64,000 nt of DNA, taken from assembly GCA_002794775.1 (NCBI GenBank), contig NBAY01000108.1:1-64000 (forward strand). The letters are read 5' to 3'. This document shows positions 24,322-35,325 of the stretch, piece by piece (within the stretch, counting starts at the first letter, position 1; every line of letters starts with the position of its first letter). The stretch is from Porodaedalea pini (lineage: Eukaryota; Basidiomycota; Agaricomycetes; Hymenochaetales; Hymenochaetaceae). Under the pieces are notes generated by a model. It ran no database searches. It saw only the letters and a list, made by a program, of their open reading frames with translations, and was not told the origin of the DNA. A program made the translations under genes and the position numbers.

Positions 24322-25551
24322 TGTCGGCAGTGACAAGAAGGAAAAAGGATGAAGAGAAGGCGGAAAGGGAAGAGGCTAAGGAGGACCTGCGGGCAGAAGG
24401 CAAAGCAATCGAGGATGCCAAAGCGAATTTTTGCGTCTCAAGCCTCACGTGACAATACGTTAGACGCGCCTCACAATTTAAGTTCCGAACGGCCGTTTTC
24501 TATCTAACACTGTAACAGTCCAGTACAAACTCTTGCACTAGGAATGGGCTACTTGAAGGAAGTTAAGTTTGGAACTGCGACTCTCGTATGCTAATAACAT
24601 CCTGTGTGCGAGATAATCAGCATTAGGGTGGGTCTCTGAAGCCTAATCTCTCGATGCCCGGCGGGCCGGGCCCTTTCTTTGTAAATAATCTTTATGCCAG
24701 TACTGGTGGTGCATTGCCGACAAGAACTTTTAGGGACTCCAATAGATGTCTGGGATGCATTGCTTTTGGGAAATACATGGAAATAAAACAAGCTAAGTTT
24801 TGCCTTCCCAAAAGGCCTTTCATAACACAATATGCCTTCAGATGGCATAAATGGTTGTTGTGACTGAAGTGTTGATTGGAATGTAGCTGCATTAATACTT
24901 AGAACGTGTTGCTTTATGGAAACATTCGACGCTTTTTACTACTAAGCTTCGCACCTTTGCATGTAAAGAAAACAAACAAAATTTAAAGTATTCCTCTAAC
25001 TGCCTTCACTCTTGATGCATACAGTATCTACTGAAGCAAAGAGTTCATCTACTTAAGATCGCAAACCGGATTAGATGGAAACCTTTTCTTAAGATTAATG
25101 ATGCTATCCTGCGTTGATCCACTCAATAACTTGCACAATAGAATGGTATTACCAAGTGAGAAAAACATGAGGAAGACATAGTAGAATTCGACATAAACCA
25201 TGTTGCCTTTTCAACTTGCTGCTTGTATGGTGAAAAATCCATTGTGGGGTGTCTCTCTTGAGCTCATCATTTCATGATTTGAGGTATATCCACTGAGTCC
25301 TGTATAAATAGAAGTTGTGCCCTTGCTACTGCCCTACAAACGCTAAAGATCACCTTCCAACATCCAATTCTCGACATGCTCTTCTCCAAAGCCTTCTGCC
25401 TTACGGCGCCTCCCATCGGAGTCACGCAAATTCCCCCAGCATCCATTGTACGCCCCACTGGTAACATCGGGGCGGTACGCTTTCCGATAGAACTTTCGGT
25501 TCGGTAGGTCTCTTCTACCAGCGTAGACTTATTCCGCGTCCGGACCCCATT
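24322..25551. other. Intergenic, no gene seen
   Basis: AT-rich in its second half. A GC-rich perfect hairpin (7 bp arms GCCCGGC and GCCGGGC, 2 nt loop) sits at 24656-24671 in otherwise unremarkable sequence. No coding frame is recognised. Confidence 0.45.
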
Positions 25552-26085
25552 TTAATCTTTCGGCACGTTACAGAAAGGCATAATAGTCTCGAGCGCCTGT
25601 ACTACTACCGCTGTCATGGTAGGCAACCGCGACGCGACCATCTGCGAGAGCTGCTCCAGTGGATCCGCAGTTCTTTGCAACAAGAAGATGGAAATCCATC
25701 AATATAATTATATACCTCTTCATTTTGCCATCGTAGGCAAACCCTGACTCTGTCCAGACGCCCGACGGTTTGGGCTGGGGCCACTGCACAACATCGAGTT
25801 TCAGTGTCTCCGTAGAATTCTACTGTACACCGGCGGCTTAGAGACTAATAAATTTGGTCTCGATGAAAGGGAGCGTTGTTGAGTAACATTAATATTAGAT
25901 TGATGGCATAGGTGCTGATTGCGCGAGCTACTTAGAGAACCTAAGTATGAACCCAAGTCAGAAGGTGCGTGTTGATCAGAAGGGCGAGGGAAGTCGTGAA
26001 TATTTACTACCGAGCCAGACTCATCCATTCGCTGAGTAAACCTTGTGAAAGAATGCATCTCGACAGAAAGGCGCCGAGTCGTCAT
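25552..26085 (-). CDS. Unrecognised possible C-terminal coding fragment
   Basis: Low-confidence frames on the minus strand. One segment begins at the ATG at 26085 (MTTRRLSVEMHSF, later SGSVVNIHDFPRPSDQ) and ends near a possible donor. Another (25789 to stop 25552-25554) reads VVQWPQPKPSGVWTESGF, then DGKMKR. It splices through a 45 nt GT-AG intron to TADPLEQLSQMVASRLP and a short hydrophobic tail. I could not join the two parts in one frame. It may be a decayed gene or two unrelated frames. No family recognised. Confidence 0.2.
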
Positions 26086-26459
26086 GGTGACATTGGCGAG
26101 AACGTTTGTAGTGTATTGTAAAAGGGCAGAACATACAAATACTGCAATCCATGGAGATGAAGAATATAGAAATGTCCTGTGAGAGTCTGATGTCCACGAA
26201 CGAAGAGTATATTTATAACAAAACAAGAGCGCCCCAAGAGGTATAAGTCCGTATTTCTTGCTGTGTAGAGTCGAGTCGATGAAGCAATAGTGTAGAATGT
26301 ATGTGTTCTAAGGAGTATAGGTAGTCCAACCCAAGACTGAAGTCCTCGCAATCCAAGTGCGGCAATGCCAGCCCTCCATGACAAGTTAGCAAAGCAGGAA
26401 AACACAAACTGCATCCGTATACGCACCTTAACACCTGCATAAGCTTCACACCCACACAA

Positions 26460-26750
26460 TCACTCCACAAAAGCAGGGATACCCTCTGCTGCAGGCGAAC
26501 CCCGCAGCTTATAACCCAGCCAGAACAAGAACACGACGAACAGAACGAGCGCCGCCCGTTGCCAGGGAGGCGGCGTGGGCAGATCAAAGCGCGGGTCGTG
26601 CGCGAACGCAACACGGTTTGCCGGAGGTGTTGAGCGTCCGACGTGAGCCTCTTCGTCGCCAAGTTCAAAGCTCGTGGTATTGCGTGCGTTCCCAGAAGAT
26701 GGTGCTGGGACGGGAGACGTCGGTAGGCGCTCGTACCGTGCGGATGACAT
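26460..26750 (-). CDS. Small single-pass membrane protein, 96 residues
   Basis: Single-exon frame starting MSSARYERLPTSPVP. The N-terminal ~65 residues are polar, with acidic and Pro/Thr clusters. One hydrophobic helix follows (ALVLFVVFLFWLGYKL, residues ~71-86), then a 10-residue tail ending PAFVE. With no signal peptide and a helix close to the C-terminus it looks like a tail-anchored or type II protein. Composition, an ATG at the start of the coherent reading and good codon balance support a real gene. Function unknown. Its 5' side faces the gap before the GH43 gene. Confidence 0.6.
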   Translation of the reverse strand: MSSARYERLPTSPVPAPSSGNARNTTSFELGDEEAHVGRSTPPANRVAFAHDPRFDLPTPPPWQRAALVLFVVFLFWLGYKLRGSPAAEGIPAFVE

Positions 26751-27803
26751 GATTTGTGTCACAGGTGGACAAAAGCTTGAAAGTTAAGGAGGGTAAGGAG
26801 CCCCTACGCTTCGGAATGTAGGGGGTTATGGAGGTTATGCGTTTTGAATGTGCGTGGAACTTAACAGAGCAACGGTTGTCCGAAAACGATGCGGCGGACA
26901 CATTTTGATGAGTCAGCTTTCGCACGGGTTTTTAGCAAATTCTTCAAAATACGCACTTCATGAACTTTGACCTTATTCAAGCGATCCCGAGCGGTCTTGC
27001 GCTGGAAATTGCAATCGAGGTATGTCGAGCTGCCTCTTTTTTAGTGAGGTAATAGTTCGTTCGATGTAGATCGAAACCCCCTGTGGACGGAACACAACGA
27101 CGGACAAGCATTGCGCATGCTTGAACGTCTTCTACTCAAAATCGGACCGTCACAACTCCTCATGCGACAACACTTTCGTATCTATTTCTCTAACAGACGT
27201 GACGTAGCTCTACCTTAGAGACGCACGTCTTCCCCCGGTCCGTCAACTGCAATATGATTCGGCGTTTGAAGCTATTCTTCCCTGAGCTGGAACGTTCCAC
27301 AGGCTCCGTGCAGCTGGCTTGAGATAAGAAGCAGGCATCTTGCTGGCAACGGGACCGCTTTCATGTGGTGTCAATCTTGGCCTTCAAACAGCGGCTCGGA
27401 AGGTGCAACCCGTACCTCTGGGAGACTGGTATCTTACTGAGGACTTATACAAGTGCACGAATAAGCCTTCTTAAGGAGAACTCCAAGCTAAACCTACCAT
27501 AGCCACTTTCGACCCACTTCCGGATATTCTTCGCTAAGAAAGCCTGAAAAGCAATTTCGCAACGAGGTCATGCAGCTTCTTCTCAACGTCTCCCTTTACT
27601 TTTACGGACCGGTACAACAGCTCTGCTATGACGAATATCACTCTAACGTCCCTCTAAGCTCTCCATCTCATTTGTTTCCTTATCACTTGACGACGCGTTC
27701 GCTGGTCCATAATATCGGCTCGGAATCTCGACGCAATATCGGCACATAAAGAAAATAACTTATAACGTTCCTCATTATCCGCCTTCGCTGCCCATCCGTC
27801 AAG
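26751..27803. other. Intergenic, no gene seen
   Basis: Holds the unresolved 5' end of the GH43 gene and presumably its promoter. A weak two-exon plus-strand frame at 26960-27209 (MNFDLIQAIPSGLALEIAIE, then a Cys-rich stretch) has no recognisable family and is not called. Confidence 0.4.
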
Positions 27804-29098
27804 CTCAAGCCCACGACGTTAGTCCTCCTTCTCCTAGCGTCCGCGAGCGTACTTCTCTCGTTCACTTATGCGTTCACCGCGTTCACGAATCCACTGAAGT
27901 CGACGGACGGGAGCGACCCCTTCATGGTTCATAAAGATGGTTATTATTATCTGCTTACGACGACATGGACGGATGTCCAGATCGCGCGTGCGACTACGAT
28001 CTCGGGTCTGAAGACTGCGACGCCGACGATTGTGTGGACGGACACTACCGCTGTGGATATCTCATACTCGCCGATATTTTCGATGCAGTTGGCTAATGAG
28101 ATGCACGTTGGGGCACGGGGCCGCTGCTGCAACGTCTGGGCTCCTGAGCTGCATCAAATAGATGGAATGTACGTCCTTCTATAACTCTTAACTTGTGTAC
28201 TACTAACATTCTCTTCAGATGGTACATCTACTACACCGCTGGCGTGAGCACAGACACTGACAGTCAACATATCAACGTCCTCGAAGGTGCGCATCAAGCT
28301 CCTCTAGTTTACCTCCGCCTAATCAAGTCTTTACAGGCGGCACCAGCCCACTCGACACCTATACCTGGAAGTCGACCATCATCCCAGACATCTGGGCAAT
28401 CGACGCGACCGTCGCGAACCTCGCCAACTCTTGGTACATTTATTTCTCCGCGTTCAGCCCTAGCGGGCTGCAGAGCCTCTATGGCACGAAGATGTCGAAT
28501 GCATATGCCGTGACAGGCGATTATGTACTTATCTCTGAGCCGACGCTCAGTTGGGAAGAGGATGGCGCGGCGGTGAATGAGGGCTCACAGGTACTCATCA
28601 ATGGTACTAGTGCGTGGATGACGTACTCTGCATTGTACTGTGCGTTCTCTTCTCCGTTCTCCGTTCTTTAACTTTAACGGATTGCTCGCTTCTTCAGGCT
28701 GGACGGATGGCTACTCCCTCGGACAGCTCACATGGACAGGAGGAGACCCGCTCTCCGCCTCCTCCTGGACGAAACATACTGCCGGCCCCGTCTTCTCTGG
28801 CGCGAACGGCGACTACGGACCCGGACACAACGGATTCTTCACGAGTCCCGACGGGTCGATGACCTACATCGTGTATCATGCATCCGAGACGAGCGATGTT
28901 GCGTTCGACGGGACCCGTCGTACCTTTGCGCAGCCTCTTTACTGGCACACTCATGGTACGTTGCCCACTCCAATTGCAAGCCGATTAAATTCCGGTCAAG
29001 GCGACTTCATCTTAATGTGCGTGCTAGATACGCCTCTCTTTGGAGACCCAGGGGACGTGACGGACGATATCCCCGTCCCTCCGGGAGATGAATCGTAG
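27804..29098 (+). CDS. Secreted GH43 glycosidase (arabinanase/arabinofuranosidase type), 5' end unresolved
   Basis: Five-bladed beta-propeller glycosidase acting on arabinose-containing plant polysaccharides; exact linkage not determined. Exons 27804-28168, 28219-28286, 28337-28639, 28698-28955 and 29028-29098 give 354 residues from the open frame. It starts with a hydrophobic segment (TTLVLLLLASASVLLSFTYA) that serves as signal peptide or anchor. No ATG precedes it in frame, so a short upstream exon is probably missing; the first internal ATG is 27924. The three expected acidic residues are visible: Asp in DGSDPFMVH (base), Asp in WAIDATVAN (pKa modulator) and Glu in AVNEGSQVL (acid). The propeller motif NVWAPELHQIDG and GPGHNGFFTSPDG support the family. 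The frame runs cleanly to TAG at 29098. Confidence 0.88.
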
Positions 29099-32000
29099 AG
29101 AAATTGGATCTCTATACTACAGAATGTAGAATGAGTCTTGCGTCATTCGGTTTGTATTTCGTGTTTAGTCTCGATCATTCCGCGGATATCTCGCGTACGC
29201 GATGTTCATGCCAAAGTCAGAGGATATGCTTTCTTCGGTGTGCACCTCAAGGTTGCGGCACGATGTCCACGCACAGTTGTCACGGCTGTCCGCTATCGCG
29301 AGCCGTTGAACCAAGCCTGAGCTCATTTCAGCATCAATAAACAGATAAAGCATATGGAAGAACTCACTTCGGAGTACGCTTGTCGCCAGACTGACATATC
29401 ACTTCAATCAACTTGGGGCAGAAGTCATGGAATGAAGGAGAAGAGATGGTACTACGCATATTGAACTATGACATTGGACTATTTGAATATCAATATTCAA
29501 TCTGAGTTTGATTGTTAAGATGTCGACCAGAAGACCTATATATCCTCGGCTTGAAAGTAGAGATTGCCTCGGCAAGGGTGTTTACTTACCTGCGACAAGT
29601 GATTTGATGATAGAACAGATCGAAGATTCGGGAGCTAATCAAGGTCGGAATCGAAGGTCCAGTGTGGCCGTAAAGCACAACTTCCCAAAAACAATCAGAC
29701 AGGAAAGGACAGCTGTGGACATCACGACAGAGAAGAAGAGCAACAGATCAATGCCCACTTCAAAACATTAGAGAATGGACAACGTCGTGCCGTCGCGGAC
29801 TGATCGTTGCGCTCCCGCGAGCATCTAAACCGAGTAGAACAGTACTAGTCCGCCAGTCTTCACTATGCGTTCTTCCCCCTTCCATCTCCCACTTCCACTT
29901 CCTTCCATGCGAAACGACAACACCAACACTCTCGTAGTGCTCCCGGCCCCTAGCCCAACACCATCCGCATACAGTAATGCTTCCAAAACCCTTCCGAAAA
30001 GAGCTGTAGGGGTCCGAGCTTCGTGATGGCGAGCCCAATCTCTGAAAGGCGTCTTGTGTCGCGCGTTGCATGGACGCGTTCGCGCGTCGATAAAGAACTC
30101 AAAGCAGCCGCCGCGGCCGGTGATCGAAGTAGAAGACGCGGACGTACGACGTGCATTCGAGCGGGACTGAATATCAGAATAAGGAAGGCAGCAAGCCGAC
30201 GTCAGCGCCATCCTCAGCGTTACTTCTTTAGGCGCTCATAATATCATGCTGGATTGAGTCTCTTGCTCGAGAATGGGAGAGCACTCGTCCGAGTCCTTGC
30301 ATTCTCCTCCGTTAGGATGGCTCGATAGGGGCTAGTTTGGAGCATGTTTGAGCCTAGAGGACAAGCGATAGTACTAGTAGACGTCCCGCGGAACGAGACC
30401 TACAAGAACAAGAAGTCCTGTCTATCCTTCAATTCACTAGTAATAGCAGCCAGTCGGAGCAGCCAAACGGCCACTAGAACGCCTGATCAGCCTCATTCTT
30501 CCTCGCCAAATCGCCAACTGCACAAGTCACTGCCAACAGTTTAGGGGTACAACGGAAGCAGACCTAGCCTTCACACTTGATAGACTGACTATACAAATAT
30601 ACCCGCACAGGTCCTTCGAGTCTGCACCCGGCCCGACAGGCTTAACTCGCTCGCTGCCTCGCCTTGTCTTCAGTAACAAAAAGACACGAGCGTAGAAGAG
30701 CTGATGTTGATTAGACGCCAAAAAAGATGACGACTATCGTGTTGCTGCCAAAGGCTCTGATCGTATCAGACATCAATATTCCGGGTGCACTCTGTCACTT
30801 GGGGAAAAGAACAAGGTCAGACGCAGACTCGAAGGATACTGGCAAACGCCGGTTCGAACGACCGAGATTCCGGTTCATAGCGCTGCAGACTTTTGGCACA
30901 GCTAGAAAACCAAATGTCACGAGTATACAATTGGAATCGACCGTCGTGAGTATGTCAACGACACAGATAGCAGACCGCTTTTCCAGTACCTTCGCCATCG
31001 AGCGAAGCTCTATATTATTTGGCATGCACATGCAATGCCTACTATTCTCCGGACCACGTCGCAATTTCCTCACAGATAGATCTTCACTGCATATAAGGCG
31101 TTAACTGTCCTTTGTCCGCGATGAGTACTAGCGTACTACAATTAATTATAAACCAGGATGCGCGGACGTACGCTTCAAACTCCGTCGGCCCGCCTCGTCC
31201 TCGTCCTCGTCCTCTCCCGCTGCTCTTCTCTTCTCGAGGTCCTAAAGCCGTGACAGCAGAGCGGAGAGCCCTCGGTGCGGGAACGGGGTAACTACATGCA
31301 CGCCCGCACATGTCCGTCGCACAGTTCTCGCCCGAGGTTTAGGCCTGCACATAGCCTGCGCTATAGCCGGGAACGATCGCCCATCTATGGGCAATCGCGA
31401 TCTGTGTGTCCCAAATTAGATCGATATCAGCGCTCGGAGATACGGGCTCTAAGACGATGAAAAGGAGCGAAGAAGTTAACATTGGAACAGATGGAAAGAC
31501 ATGGCGTCAGTGGTCTGCTGCAGATGCGCTCGCGGCCACGCTGCGCGCCTCCTAAATGCTCGGCTATACCTGATCCATGCTGCTCAAGGAACGCATCGTC
31601 GAGCGGGCAACGCTTCTCGCATTCTTGTGTCGCAAAGGAAGAAGAGAGTGCGACATACGGGATGTAATATGGGCCGGGCACCGGAGCTAGCCGTTTGTTC
31701 TCTGTAGACCGACAGTGCAGCTGATCACTCGGCCTCGGATTCAGTCTTGGATGGTAGCGGGTCGCATGGGGCGTGAAGTTAAGTTCAGGAGTCAGGCTCT
31801 AGCTGATGATCCCGGAGTTTCGGGTGGCTGAAAGCATCCGGGGAGAACAAGAGAGGAACGACTACAGGGGATGCTTTGACTTGAGGTGTGAAACACCAAG
31901 CTGTCTGTTACACTCTGCGATTGTGAATGTGAACGTGAATACAAATGCTGCGCGAAGATCACTTGAGAGGAGGTTGGCGTGCATATGCTTTCAAGCTAAT

Positions 32001-33174
32001 AGACCCCTCCGAGAACAAAGCGAGCCGCAAGCTACCAGTACCAGTGACCCGGAAGATCAGCAATCGAACGCCGAAATCACCCACCCATTTGAGCGATGAA
32101 AGCTAATTAGGGCGCATCGCACCGCATCGCAGACTTGTAGGGAGGCTTACTCGCGCATTCTTCCAAAAGAGGGAATTCTGAAGCGTCATCGCATATACAT
32201 GTATGGGACATTCATATGAATATTAATATTGGCACGCGATCGTCTCTTCCCTGAGAATTAATGTTATTATTGGTATTGAGTCCTGCGAGGCTCGGAGCGC
32301 ACGTAGCCATGTCGCGAAATTTGAAATCGAATAAAAAAAATCCATGTGCAGGCAGAGTAAAGCATGCATATGCAAGCCAAGTATCTACCGCGATCGCGCG
32401 CGAAAAAAATGTCATGCAGTAGTCCGGGTACATCGCCAGTCCATGCGTTCAACATGTAATATTGGAATTTGAATTCGATCAGAAGCTTTCATCTTGGTGT
32501 CGTACAGTAACACTGCAGTACGGCTCTCGGCGGATCGCGAGCTCTGCAACAATGTATCGTTCACGGGAGAGCGCTTCCATTTCCATCGGGGGTCGGTCGG
32601 ACGACAGGAGACGAGACAAGACGAGACATCAGATTCAGAGTATACCCAGCGGAACTGCAACAGCAGAGGAGAACAAAGCCTCAGACAAGTTCCGTATCCG
32701 GTCCCGCGCTACGGAAAGCTTAATGTCGTGCTTCTCCGGAGCTATCATCCAGAAGAGGGAACAGGACGGAGGTGAGAAAAACAGGCCGAGTGGGGGAGCG
32801 TCGCTACCTCTTGCTTTCCTGAGGCGGAATCGCAAAACGCGAGCGTGGTGTCTGATGAGCCGTCCAACAGCATACGAGTGGACCTTGCCGGGGACAGTAA
32901 GCGTACCGCGCAGCTGATCGCGCCTGATCCGGGGAAGCAGGGGAGAAGAGCATCCACTGAAAGAAGGGGCGCACGCAGAGACCGAGGTTTGGCCCATAGG
33001 CAGGCCAAATGGAATATCGGCGAAGAACATGAGCAGTTCGCAATAGTAGTTTGGCGGCGTCGTGTGTGCATGTATCCCGTCCGTCCGTCCGTCAGCCCGG
33101 CTTCGGATTACCTTCGGAGACAACGACAGGGACAGACAGACAGCTTTCGAAATCCATTGGGCGCAGAAGGCTGG
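29099..33174. other. Long gene-poor stretch
   Basis: About 4 kb with no supported gene. A minus-strand frame at 29825-30211 is open but shows no domain and is not called. Simple repeats occur: CTCGTC-type near 31192-31214, and a CGTC run near 33077-33093. The last ~300 bp (from ~32880) show diverged similarity to the leader of the second bZIP copy. Confidence 0.45.
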
Positions 33175-35325
33175 TAGAACATCTGCAGAACCTCTTCATA
33201 GCAATCAGTTTCGAGAAGAAGGCTTGAATACCATGTGCAACCTGTATAATAAAAAAGTATAAGTATGCCGCCACTTCCCTCCAGAATAAATGCGCCAATA
33301 TTCTCCCCCTCGTCAGCTAGATATGCAGTTTCAGTCGCCCAGAGCCCACTTCACTCTCGACTCACCGTCGGCAGCCGTCCTCAGCGCATGGGAGAACTCC
33401 CAGCGACACATCCCGGTCCATCGCCCACAGTTTCCTTATAACGCCTTCCCTGTATCTCCAGTATCCCCGTCTTCATCAGAGTTAACTTCGTCAGAGTCCA
33501 TGTCCATGTCGTCGAGCAATCCGTGGTCGTCGTCGTCACTGTCAGAGTTAGAGATCATCCAGCTGCGTCGGGGAATTATCTCGGCGACCCCTGCTTTAGC
33601 CGAACGCGAGCCGTGCCTCCCAACGACCAATCAACACCACTTCTTCGACTTTGATTTCTCCCTCCCACACCTCCAACTTCCACTCCAGCCACCACCACCA
33701 CCACTACAGCCTTTACAACATCACCAGCTGCGCTGCTCACCGCCTCTCCCGACCCCAACGACCCCTTCCTCGACGTCCACATTATTCAACACTCCGCCCG
33801 TCTCGCCCACGAACCATATGAACTTCCGCCGCGAGTCGCCGTCCTCGTCCTCAATGAAACGTTCTTCGTCCGACGATAGGTCTGACTGTTCGGCGTCGCC
33901 GACGACTATGACAACAATAAAGAAACCACGAGCGTGCATGAGCATGAAGGATTTTGTCCCTCCGGACGTCACCGGGCTCAGCAAACGCGAGGCACGGCTC
34001 GTGAAGAACCGTGCCGCAGCATTTCTCAGTCGGCAGCGGAAGCGGGAAGAGTTTGAGCTCATGGAGATGTACGTGCTCTCTTCACATACATATGAATTCA
34101 TTTTTATTTTTCTGCTACAGACGGGTTGCAGAACTAGAACAGGAGAACGCGCGACTACGCGACCTTGCCGATGGCCTTTCACCACCGCCCGCCTCGTCGC
34201 CTTCTGACTCGTCTGAACTCGAACTTCTCCGAATGGAACTCGCAGCGGCCCATCAACGCGAAGCTGAACTTGCACACCGTCTTGAATTGTCCCGTCAAGA
34301 GCAGAAAGTGAAGACGGAGATGTACGAGCCCGTGTTGAGCGACGGTACAAGCTCGGGTGCCAACTCGCCACTCATGGCTGCTGGCTCGCCTCTGAGAAAC
34401 ATCGTCGCGAACCCGAAAGGCGGTGCTAGTCTTGGACTTATGGTTCGTTCTCTTCTCATCCTTCACAGAAGGTTAATGTTGTCTAATTAATGAGCCTTTA
34501 TGGCTGCAGGTACTACTCTGTGCGCTACCATCGCTCCTCTCTCACCCATCTTCCCACCCACGCTCCACACTCCCGACATCGCAGTCGTTCCTTGACACGA
34601 TCCAATGGGATGCACCGTCCTTCTTCCCTACTTCTACCTCTACCTCTGCGGCGGCTAATGATGTGCCTTCGTGGGAACTCGACTACCCAGGGACCGGTTC
34701 GGGCGCAGGCACAGGGAACATGGACATGGACGTGGACTATGGGAATGTTGAGAATGTTGAAGAAGGGCAGAACTGGAAAAAGTTAGAACTGGGTGTAGAG
34801 GGCGGAGATGATATGGGCGTTGCAGGATTGGGATTAGGGGCGCTTGAGATCTCTTTCACGACCTGTCGGACGAGAGACGGGAAGATCCGTGTCCGCGTTC
34901 ACTCTTCGCCATCTTCACCATCGTCCGCATCGACATCAGCACGCCAGTCGAAATCGGAACAGGTCTCTCCGACGTCTGATGATGTTATTGATCCAGCGCT
35001 CATGGCGTTCCCACTTCCCTCTCCCGCCCAATCACAGTCGTCTCCTGTTTCGAAACCCGATGCGGGCGGGAATCCGCTTTCGCTGTCCTTCGTAGATGCA
35101 GATCCTCTGGGGCCATTCTTCGGTGCCGGCTCGTCACCCACGGGTGCCTTTGAACTTGGTTCTCCCTTCGACTTCTCCAATGCCAACTTCAATTCCGGAG
35201 ATCTCGGAGGCCAGACTGTCTTAGACGAAAGGACAACAGGAGAGCATTGCCGCGTGCGCATCGCACTTCGCAGCTTACCCCAGCCCGGCGGTGAGGGTGG
35301 CGAATGGGAGGTTGAAGTGCGGTGA
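33175..35325. repeat. Inverted duplication, arm A (partner 40012-42185)
   Basis: About 2.15 kb whose reverse complement is 40012-42185. It covers ~115 bp of leader plus the whole bZIP coding region. Similarity stops at the stop codon: the 3' flanks are unrelated. The arms are tail to tail with a 4.7 kb spacer. Confidence 0.95.
33290..35325 (+). CDS. bZIP transcription factor, copy A (full length)
   Basis: Three exons, 33290-34068, 34121-34442 and 34510-35325, 638 residues. An in-frame ATG at 33323 (MQFQSP) is the start shared with copy B and may be the real one. A basic region at ~231-252 contains the bZIP signature N-x7-R (NRAAAFLSR, then QRKR), followed by a zipper with heptad positions M258, L265, L272 and L279. 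The N-terminus is Ser/Pro/His-rich with Pro and Gln runs. After a second coiled-coil-like stretch (ELELLRMELAAAHQRE) comes a short hydrophobic segment, LGLM then VLLCALPSLLS, split by intron 2. The C-terminal ~180 residues are Gly/Asp- then Ser-rich. Probably a nuclear DNA-binding regulator. Relationship to Hac1, ATF or another group cannot be settled here. Confidence 0.9.

Noticed and set aside
24650..24700. Helitron terminus
   Set aside because: The GC hairpin is present, but there is no CTRR end, no TC start and no Rep/helicase sequence.
26960..27209. Two-exon plus-strand frame with a Cys-rich second part
   Set aside because: Only ~66 residues, no recognisable family, weak first exon.
29825..30211. 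128-codon minus-strand frame
   Set aside because: No domain, no splice partners, no neighbouring support; consistent with a chance open frame in GC-rich DNA.
34443..34520. Hac1/XBP1-style Ire1 splicing at bZIP intron 2 (a CTGCAG at the 3' border fits the loop consensus)
   Set aside because: The 5' border has no matching CNGCNG loop, flanking bases do not form a convincing stem, and the intron has ordinary GT-AG ends.
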